Part shown: in pieces, positions 12,026 to 17,553 of the stretch
Numbering within the stretch: the stretch's first letter is position 1
Layout: every line of letters begins with the position of its first letter
Translations under genes and position numbers: made by a program
DNA from: CAYVQU01 sp964453155
GTDB taxonomy: Bacteria; Chloroflexota; Anaerolineae; Anaerolineales; UBA11858
Assembly: GCA_964453155.1 (NCBI GenBank)
Contig: CAYVQU010000104.1
Location: 1-17,553, forward strand
Length of the DNA: 17,553 nucleotides
Reading direction: 5' to 3'
Notes under the pieces: generated by a model
Seen by the model: the letters and a program-made list of their open reading frames with translations, nothing else
What the model was told of the DNA's origin: nothing
The model's database searches: none

Positions 12026-13465
12026 ATGAGCACAGTTCCGAGAATAAAAGCCCCTAAAGGGATTCCGGCAATGCCGCCGCGTTTCCTGCTAAGAATGGCG
12101 TTGATGCTGAAAGCCCCTTTGCCTGAACCACCCGTGCGGTTTGAGAAGCCGGATAATTGGGATACACTCTCGATGGAAGAACGTCGCAATGCCCGCATCG
12201 ATTACTGGAAGCAGGGCACCGGGATCGAATTTGCCAGCCCCGCGGCCAAAGAACGTTACCATGACCGGGTAAATTTATTGGCGGACGCGATCGATATCAA
12301 CAAAAAACCCTCCCGGGTGCCAGTGCACACCTTCCCAGGCGTATACCCGGTGCGGCGCGTGGGTATGACCCCCAAAGACATGTTTTACGACCGCCATGAG
12401 GCGGCCGCGGTTGCTCATATCCAGTATCATCTTGACCTTGATACCGATTTTAACCATTTCAACCTGATGTTCTCCGGCCCTTCGCTGGACACGCTGGGCT
12501 TCAAGGTAATGGAATGGCCGGGAGGTAGCCTGCCTGCTGAACGATCCTACCAATTCAATGAAATCGAGTTCATGAAGGCGGAAGAGTATGATGACTTCCT
12601 TTCTGATCCATCCGATACCATGCTGCGAAAATTCATGCCGCGCATGTTTTCAAACCTGGAAGGCTTGAAGGAATTCCCGCAGTTTTCAGCTGGTTACGTT
12701 GGTTTTCCCGATGCTTATATACCGTTTGGTATGCCAGCAGTCAAAAAAGCGATCGCGATCCTGACAAAGGCCGGAGAGCAGATGGTCGAAATCTTACCCG
12801 CTAACAATGCCATGATCGATGGACCTACTGCTTTGGGCTTCCCTTCATTTTATGGGATTATCAGCTACGCCCCCTTTGATGCTTTGAGCGATGTGCTCCG
12901 CAGCACCCGCGGGATCATGAAGGATATGTATCGGCATCCTGATAAAGTCGTCGCCGCCTGTGACCGCTATGTAAAGATTATTGTGGAAAACCAAATGCTT
13001 ACCTTTGGCAGCAGCCCGCTCGTATTCATCCCGCTGCATAAGGGTGCGGACCGCTTCATGTCTGAAGAGCAGTTTGAAACTTTTTACTGGCCCTCCCTGA
13101 AAAAAGTGATGCTAGCCCTGGCGGAGGATGGTTATATTCCGATGCCATTTGCTGAAGGCAGCTACAATAAGCGTTTGAAATATATCGCTGACTTCCCGGC
13201 CAATGCTTGTGTTTGGCATTTTGACCAAACCGATATGAAACAGGCCTCGAAGGCCCTCGAAAACACCTGCGCGGTCGCTGGCAATGTTCCGGCTTCCATC
13301 ACAACCACCGGCACACCGGAGGAAATGACGGCCTACTGCAAAGATCTGATCGAATCCATTGGGCCGTCCGGCAATTTCATCTTGACCAACGGTTGTCAGA
13401 TCGACGAAGGTAATGATGAGAATATCCACGCAATGATCGAGTCTGTGAAAAAGTTTGTTGTATAA
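12026..13465 (+). CDS. Uroporphyrinogen decarboxylase family (MtaA/CmuA-like) methyltransferase
   Basis: The 479-residue protein has a C-terminal UROD-fold barrel (about 200-479), with PLHKGADRFMS (336-346), FAEGSYNKRLKYI (375-387), AVAGNVPASITTTGTPEEM (416-434) and FILTNGCQID (451-460). C457 matches the last zinc ligand of MtaA/MtbA-type enzymes. The H-x-C pair of those enzymes appears replaced by E377-G-S, so the metal site differs. The N-terminal 130 residues are an extension typical of this subfamily. Its operon position suggests a substrate:corrinoid methyltransferase taking methyl from an unidentified methylated compound. ATG 12026 has AGGAGG 6 bases upstream; a GTG at 12008 would overlap the previous gene. 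Haem synthesis is unlikely in this context. Confidence 0.88.
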   Translation: MSTVPRIKAPKGIPAMPPRFLLRMALMLKAPLPEPPVRFEKPDNWDTLSMEERRNARIDYWKQGTGIEFASPAAKERYHDRVNLLADAIDINKKPSRVPVHTFPGVYPVRRVGMTPKDMFYDRHEAAAVAHIQYHLDLDTDFNHFNLMFSGPSLDTLGFKVMEWPGGSLPAERSYQFNEIEFMKAEEYDDFLSDPSDTMLRKFMPRMFSNLEGLKEFPQFSAGYVGFPDAYIPFGMPAVKKAIAILTKAGEQMVEILPANNAMIDGPTALGFPSFYGIISYAPFDALSDVLRSTRGIMKDMYRHPDKVVAACDRYVKIIVENQMLTFGSSPLVFIPLHKGADRFMSEEQFETFYWPSLKKVMLALAEDGYIPMPFAEGSYNKRLKYIADFPANACVWHFDQTDMKQASKALENTCAVAGNVPASITTTGTPEEMTAYCKDLIESIGPSGNFILTNGCQIDEGNDENIHAMIESVKKFVV

Positions 13466-13485
13466 ACCGGGTTGAATCTAACTTG

Positions 13486-13524
13486 ATGGAGTCCAGGGTA
13501 TACTTTGGACTCCATTATCTTTTT
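13486..13524 (+). terminator. Terminator-like hairpin between the UROD-family gene and the RACE gene
   Basis: Perfect 10-bp arms ATGGAGTCCA (13486-13495) and TGGACTCCAT (13506-13515) with a 10-base loop are followed by TATC and TTTTT (13520-13524). The ribosome binding site of the next gene begins right after the T tract. It probably acts as an attenuator that lowers, but does not abolish, expression of the downstream activator. Confidence 0.65.
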
Positions 13525-13537
13525 AGGAGCCTTTCTC

Positions 13538-15328
13538 TTGTTTACTGTCGATTTTGAACCCGTTGGCCGCCGCGGAGAATTTAGCGGAAAAGAAAACCTG
13601 CTGGAGTGTGCCCGTCAGCTGGGCGTAGACATCGTCAGTATTTGCGGCGGTGGCGGGAGCTGCGCCCGCTGCAAGGTGCAGGTGATCGAAGGACATGTTT
13701 CTGAGGTGACTCCAACGGAAGATATTGCCCTCGAACCGGAAGAATTGGCGGCGGGATATCGTCTGGCCTGTAAGACATTTCCACAAAGCAACGTCAAGTT
13801 ACACGTTCCCCCAGAATCATTGACGGCTCCGCAACGAACCCAGGTAGAAGGCCTGGAGGTGGAAGTCACCCCCGAACCAGGCGTGGTTTCTATGGCGATT
13901 GAACTAACGCCGCCAACCCTGGATGCCTCCCCTTCCGATGTAAGTAATCTCTGGCAGGCAATAGCTGAAACTTTAGGTGGATCATCCGGTTCAATCGAAT
14001 ACGCTGCGATGCAAATGCTCCCTGGTGTTCTTCGGGAGCATAACTGGCACATCAAGGTTGCTTTGCGTGATACTGAGGTCATTGCCATTGGTCCCACTTC
14101 CACTCAGTGGCTGGGATTGGCAGTAGATATTGGCACCACCAAAATCGCGGGTTATCTGATCGATCTGGATTCTGGAAAAACCCTAGCCTCAAAGGGCGTG
14201 ATGAACCCGCAAATATCCTATGGCGAGGATGTCGTCTCCAGGATCGTGGCTGCCAGCAAGTCCTCCGATGATGCTGCCCGGCTCCAAAACCTGGTGGTAG
14301 AAGCTCTAACCGAATTAGCCTCCGAACTATGCGAAGAAACCGGCGCAGGGGTTGAATATATCGTCGATGCGGTCATCGTTGGGAATACGGCCATCCATCA
14401 TTTGTTCTTACGTTTGCCCGTCAAGCAGTTGGGGATGTCGCCCTATGCACCGGTCATTGACTCTGCGTTGGATATCAAGGCCAGGGAGATCGGTTTAGGA
14501 ATTTCACCCGGCGCCTATGTCCATCTGCTACCCATCATTGCAGGATACGTTGGCGCCGATCATGTCGCCATGCTGCTGGCGACAAAAATTGAAGAAGTCA
14601 GCGAAACCACATTAGCTATCGATATCGGCACCAATACCGAAATTTGTCTTAATCACAATGGACAGATGACCAGCGTTTCTTGTGCGTCAGGGCCAGCCTT
14701 TGAAGGCGCTCATATCCAGCATGGGATGCGCGCCGCACCCGGCGCAATCGAATATGTCAGGTTAGAAAATGGCAAGATAGAAATCCAGACCATTGGTGGG
14801 GAATCCCCCGTAGGTATTTGTGGGTCTGGCCTGTTGGATGTTGTTGCACAGCTGCGGATGAAGGAAATCATCGATGATCGCGGCCGAATGAGAGAACACG
14901 CCTTGATCACGAAAAGGAACGGGGGGACTGAGTTCATCCTGGCTGAACGACCTGATTTAAAACCTATCACCCTCTCCCAAAAGGATGTGCGGGAACTGCA
15001 GCTCGCCAAGGCCGCCATCCGGATGGGGATTAAGGTGCTGGTGGAAAATGCTGGGATCGGTGAAGAAGACATTCAAAAGGTCATCATTGCCGGCGCATTT
15101 GGCACTTTTATTGACGTAAAAAGTGCTATAACGATTGGCATGTTGCCAAATCTCCCGTTAGACAGGTTTGCGCAAGTTGGCAATGCCGCCGGAACTGGGG
15201 CGAGGATGGCGTTGATCTCCAAGAAAGAACGCGAACAGGCCAGTGCGTTAGCTGAACAGATCGGATATATTGAATTGGCCAAAGTTCCGAACTTCAACAA
15301 GAGATTTGCTGAAGCTACGTACATGTAA
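13538..15328 (+). CDS. RACE-type reductive activator of corrinoid enzymes (2Fe-2S ferredoxin plus ASKHA-like ATPase)
   Basis: The protein of about 596 residues has an N-terminal [2Fe-2S] domain with C36-x5-C42-x2-C45 and C78 (SICGGGGSCARC, YRLACK), a linker, then the large ASKHA-like domain of corrinoid activators (DUF4445). Two phosphate-binding strands are visible: LGLAVDIGTTKIAGYLIDL and TLAIDIGTNTEICLNHNG. ASGPAFEGAHIQHGMRAAPG follows. It reduces inactive Co(II) corrinoid to Co(I) using ATP, rescuing the carrier proteins of this cluster. I chose TTG 13538 because AGGAGC (13525-13530) is 7 bases upstream; a TTG at 13505 lies inside the terminator stem. Length agrees with characterised RACE proteins. 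Confidence 0.93.
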   Translation: MFTVDFEPVGRRGEFSGKENLLECARQLGVDIVSICGGGGSCARCKVQVIEGHVSEVTPTEDIALEPEELAAGYRLACKTFPQSNVKLHVPPESLTAPQRTQVEGLEVEVTPEPGVVSMAIELTPPTLDASPSDVSNLWQAIAETLGGSSGSIEYAAMQMLPGVLREHNWHIKVALRDTEVIAIGPTSTQWLGLAVDIGTTKIAGYLIDLDSGKTLASKGVMNPQISYGEDVVSRIVAASKSSDDAARLQNLVVEALTELASELCEETGAGVEYIVDAVIVGNTAIHHLFLRLPVKQLGMSPYAPVIDSALDIKAREIGLGISPGAYVHLLPIIAGYVGADHVAMLLATKIEEVSETTLAIDIGTNTEICLNHNGQMTSVSCASGPAFEGAHIQHGMRAAPGAIEYVRLENGKIEIQTIGGESPVGICGSGLLDVVAQLRMKEIIDDRGRMREHALITKRNGGTEFILAERPDLKPITLSQKDVRELQLAKAAIRMGIKVLVENAGIGEEDIQKVIIAGAFGTFIDVKSAITIGMLPNLPLDRFAQVGNAAGTGARMALISKKEREQASALAEQIGYIELAKVPNFNKRFAEATYM

Positions 15329-15336
15329 ATATTTAT

Positions 15337-15494
15337 CGGAAAGTGTCTGAAATTAACGTCACTGCGAGTGTCTGAACGAAGTTCAGGTGAGCGAAGCAGT
15401 CTGAATGCCGGTCTAGTAGATTGCTTCGTCGGCGGAGTAACCCCTGAGCTTGTCGAAGGGCCTCCTCGCAATGAAGTAATTAAAGTACTTTCCG
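15337..15494. repeat. Palindromic intergenic repeat (REP/MITE-like)
   Basis: Outer arms CGGAAAGT (15337-15344) and ACTTTCCG (15487-15494) are perfect inverted repeats. Next come TCACTGCGAG (15359-15368) with CTCGCAATGA (15465-15474, one mismatch), then GCGAAGCAGTCT (15391-15402) with AGATTGCTTCGTC (15418-15430, imperfect). The CTCGCAATGA and TTGCTTCGTC words are of a kind common in dispersed repeats of anaerobic bacterial genomes. It holds no credible gene; the open frame at 15368-15550 is repeat sequence. Confidence 0.65.
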
Positions 15495-15563
15495 GAGTCC
15501 ACTTAACTAATCCACATTGGGTGCCGGGTAGGAGGGAAACCTTTCAGTAACCCTCCCCCCTAA

Positions 15564-15597
15564 GAACCGTGCGTGCCAGTTTCCCGGCACACGGCTC
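15564..15597 (-). ncRNA. Group II intron domain V
   Basis: This is exactly 34 bases on the minus strand. The lower stem is GAGCCGT/ACGGTTC with the catalytic AGC triad at positions 2-4, followed by a 2-base GC bulge on the 3' side. The upper stem GTGCCGG/CTGGCAC is closed by a GAAA tetraloop. All catalytic features are intact, so the intron is probably splicing-competent. Confidence 0.92.
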
Positions 15598-15616
15598 AAG
15601 CATCTCGAACGCCCTG

Positions 15617-17296
15617 TCAATCAGGACGCGGTTTCCCGACAGAAATATTCAGGTTGTGAACTTGTTGGTGGCAGTTAGGGTGAAGAAGAATCCGATTTCT
15701 TGCCATATCACTGCCACCTTTAGAACGCCAGACGATGTGGTGGCTGTGCCAGCCGGTTTGTGAGGTGATTTTCTGGGAGCAGACTGGGCAGATTCCCTGC
15801 TGGGATTTCCACAGGTTCAACAACTGCTTTCGGCTTGTTAGGCTAGCAACCATCTTGGCATCTATGCGTTTTTCGAAGTAGGTTTCCCAGGTTGGGTCAT
15901 AAGGGTTGGCCTGAGCTCGGATTTTGATGTGTCTCCGAATGGGGACTTGGGAGGCCGCAAAGAGATAAACCCTTTGTTGTTTGCCTTGAGGGTCGGTTGC
16001 TTTTGCAGAGAAGGTCCAGTTGTTTCCTTTGTAGAAATGGAAGTAGGATTTGCGGACCCAATGGGCCGATTTGTTGGGATGTCTTCGGGTTGTCCATTGC
16101 CATACGATGTAGAAGATGCGATGATCGATGTCGCTAAAGACTGCTTTGCTGACCACATGTCGATGATACTGAGCCCAACCCCGAATGATGGGATTGAGCA
16201 ACCGGATCAGGTTCGCAGCTTGTGCTTGGGGGTTGGCTTTCATCAACAGTCGGACTTTCTCCAGCAATGACCGGATGCTCTTCTTCGACGGTTTGATGAT
16301 CAGTTTGCCGTCATACTTGCGCAGGTTCTGACCGAGGAAATCGAAACCATCCTGGATATGCGTAATGGTGGTTTTCTCGGCTGAGAGTTCCAGTCCTCGC
16401 TCCTGGAGAAATTGTTCCACGAGCGGTCTGACGTTCTCTTCCAAGAAAATTTTCGAGCATCCTGTGATGATGAAGTCATCCGCAAAGCGCACCAGGTTCA
16501 CCTTGGTCTTTTGGCCATCAATGCGTTTTGGTACTCGTTCTCGCAGGGACTTTTCTAGTCCATCCAAGGCCATATTGGCAATGACGGGAGAAATGATCCC
16601 GCCTTGTGGAACGCCTTCTTCCGTGGGGTAGCAGCGATGTTCTTCCATATACCCTGCTTTCAGCCACTTGTGCAGCATGGTTTTCTCCATCGGGATATTA
16701 TCAAGGAGCCATTGGTGGCTAATGCGGTCAAAGCAAGATTTGATATCCCCTTCCAGGATCCACTCAGCCATGTGCTTGCGGGCCAGGTTGATAAAACATT
16801 GCGCGATGGCATCTGCCTGACAGCGCTCTTTCCTGAAACCAAAGGAGTTGGGGTCAGCCAGGGTTTCAGCCACCGGATCCAGGGCCAGCAGAAACAAGGC
16901 CTGCATGGCTCGATCTTTCATGACGGGAATGCTCAAAGGGCGCAATCGATCGTTGCTCTTTGGAATGTAAACTCGCCGTAATGGCTGGGGTCGATACCCT
17001 CTTGGGTTCAGTTCGTGTACGGCTTGCATCTTCTTCTTTGGGGTATCCCAGATCACGCCATCTACCCCGGGGGTGTGCTTGCCCTGATTTTCTGTCACTC
17101 GTTTGACGGCCAAGACTTTGCCGCTGAACGAGCGGGTTAGCAGACGTTGCAGGGATCGTACTTTGCCCCATCTGCCTGCCTGGGTTGCCTTTACGATACG
17201 CGCTTGCAGCCGACGCACTTCGCAGTGAACCTTTCCCCATTCGATATCATGCCAGTTCATTGCATTGTGAGAGATCGCACCAGCTTTCGCCGTCAT
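15617..17296 (-). CDS. ltrA: Group II intron reverse transcriptase/maturase with HNH endonuclease
   Basis: The protein of about 559 residues has the full LtrA-type order. An N-terminal RT0 region (NWHDIEWGKVHCEVRRLQAR) leads to TPGVDGVIW, RPLSIPVMKDRAMQAL, SFGFRKERC, GDIKSCFDRISHQW, GVPQGGIISPVIANMALDGL and the polymerase active site VRFADDFIITG, then LSAEKTTITHI. A maturase X domain includes GWAQYHRHVVSK. The C-terminal HNH/DNA-binding part has CPVCSQKI, HSHHIVWRSKGGSD and LLHPNCHQQVH. It splices its own intron and drives target-primed insertion. Start ATG 17296 has AAGG and GAGGAG upstream; the longer frame to 17461 is intron RNA and not a plausible coding sequence. No frameshift or lost catalytic residue is seen. 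Confidence 0.93.
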   Translation of the reverse strand: MTAKAGAISHNAMNWHDIEWGKVHCEVRRLQARIVKATQAGRWGKVRSLQRLLTRSFSGKVLAVKRVTENQGKHTPGVDGVIWDTPKKKMQAVHELNPRGYRPQPLRRVYIPKSNDRLRPLSIPVMKDRAMQALFLLALDPVAETLADPNSFGFRKERCQADAIAQCFINLARKHMAEWILEGDIKSCFDRISHQWLLDNIPMEKTMLHKWLKAGYMEEHRCYPTEEGVPQGGIISPVIANMALDGLEKSLRERVPKRIDGQKTKVNLVRFADDFIITGCSKIFLEENVRPLVEQFLQERGLELSAEKTTITHIQDGFDFLGQNLRKYDGKLIIKPSKKSIRSLLEKVRLLMKANPQAQAANLIRLLNPIIRGWAQYHRHVVSKAVFSDIDHRIFYIVWQWTTRRHPNKSAHWVRKSYFHFYKGNNWTFSAKATDPQGKQQRVYLFAASQVPIRRHIKIRAQANPYDPTWETYFEKRIDAKMVASLTSRKQLLNLWKSQQGICPVCSQKITSQTGWHSHHIVWRSKGGSDMARNRILLHPNCHQQVHNLNISVGKPRPD

Positions 17297-17553
17297 CTGC
17301 CTTATCTCCTCAGTCGGTTTCTCAAGTTCTCTCGTAACGAGACACCCGATGGAAGTCTGCCTACTTTCGTGTGGAGTGATGTTGCTGCTTCGCTCAACTC
17401 CTATCCGTACCGTTACAGCACGGCCTTCGCTTTCTCCATCTTCCCATACCCGCAGGCCCATCTGCGTCCCTTGCGGCTCGCATTCCCATTTGGGAGACCT
17501 ACGGGCTTACCACGTTCCGCATAAGTAACCATCGTGGATGACTTAGGCTCCGC
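17297..17553 (-). ncRNA. Group II intron RNA upstream of the maturase gene (partial)
   Basis: This 257-base stretch lies in the 5' structured part of the intron on the minus strand. It includes GCGGAACGTGGTAAGCCCGT and nearby short hairpins (such as CTCCCAAATGGGA) of the kind found in group II domains I-III. No gene is supported here. Confidence 0.6.

Larger units (their letters stand above)
15521..17553 (-). mobile_element. Group II intron, 3' end at 15521, 5' end beyond the window
   Basis: Read on the minus strand, the intron has structured RNA (17553-17297), the protein gene in domain IV, domain V (15564-15597) and domain VI ending at 15521. Domain VI has a G-rich/C-rich stem with a bulged A at 15529, and 8 bases follow it to the predicted 3' splice site ending in AC. 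No GUGYG-type 5' end is visible. Bacterial introns usually have some 500 bases before the ORF and only about 257 are present, so the 5' end lies outside the window. The domain V form and protein style suggest a chloroplast-like (CL) class intron. Confidence 0.88.

Noticed and set aside
13505..13537. RACE gene start at TTG 13505
   Set aside because: It lies inside the terminator-like stem with no ribosome binding site; TTG 13538 follows AGGAGC by 7 bases.
15368..15550. Small rightward frame between the RACE gene and the intron
   Set aside because: It is made of palindromic repeat sequence and the end of the intron.
17297..17461. Maturase start at 17461
   Set aside because: The extra 55 residues resemble no maturase and lie in intron structural RNA; conserved sequence begins just after ATG 17296.

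Overview
This 17.5 kb bacterial window looks like the chromosome of an anaerobe, plausibly a Chloroflexota (Anaerolineae-type) bacterium. That placement is an inference from protein style, the corrinoid methyl-transfer genes, a predicted iron-sulfur TrpRS and the short dispersed repeats; no marker gene proves it. It has three parts: the integrase end of an integrated element (1 to about 5.4 kb), a housekeeping stretch with a hidden selenoprotein gene (5.4 to 8.0 kb), and a corrinoid-dependent methyl-transfer cluster (8.3 to 15.3 kb). A short inverted-repeat element and a group II intron follow, and the intron runs off the right edge.

Integrated element (1-5304, left end outside the window). 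A leftward block encodes a membrane protein, a small excisionase-like HTH protein, a phage-type replication initiator (split into two reading frames), a DnaC-like helicase loader and a DnaB-like helicase cut by the window edge. A rightward pair encodes a Xre-like repressor and a tyrosine integrase. The two blocks diverge from 3543-3787, which holds promoters on both strands and a dyad over one -10 box, the usual layout of a lysogeny switch. The initiator gene contains two families of direct repeats, a G-rich palindrome and an in-phase G_GGG_GGG heptamer exactly where the frame changes. It is a candidate embedded replication origin and either a -1 frameshift site or a homopolymer error.

Housekeeping stretch. 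Right after the element, 5432-5677 encodes an 81-residue SelW-like (Rdx family) protein with an in-frame TGA in a CxxU motif, followed at once by a hairpin suitable as a bacterial SECIS. A conventional gene call would see only its C-terminal part. The gene lies 2 bp upstream of trpS, whose product carries four cysteines resembling the [4Fe-4S] set of some anaerobe TrpRS enzymes. A strong terminator, a duplicated LLH-holin-like membrane protein, dtd and tRNA-Val(GAC) follow.

Corrinoid methyl-transfer cluster. A leftward GntR/UTRA regulator gene overlaps a corrinoid-protein gene. Divergently, DUF1638, a pterin-dependent methyltransferase, a second corrinoid protein and a UROD-family methyltransferase run rightward, followed after a terminator-like hairpin by a RACE-type reductive activator. 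The likely pathway is: the UROD-family enzyme moves a methyl group from an unknown methylated substrate to the corrinoid protein, the pterin enzyme passes it to tetrahydrofolate, and RACE rescues oxidised corrinoid. The substrate cannot be read from the sequence.

Right end. A 158-bp inverted-repeat element (15337-15494) precedes a group II intron on the minus strand, with canonical domains V and VI and an intact RT/maturase/HNH protein.
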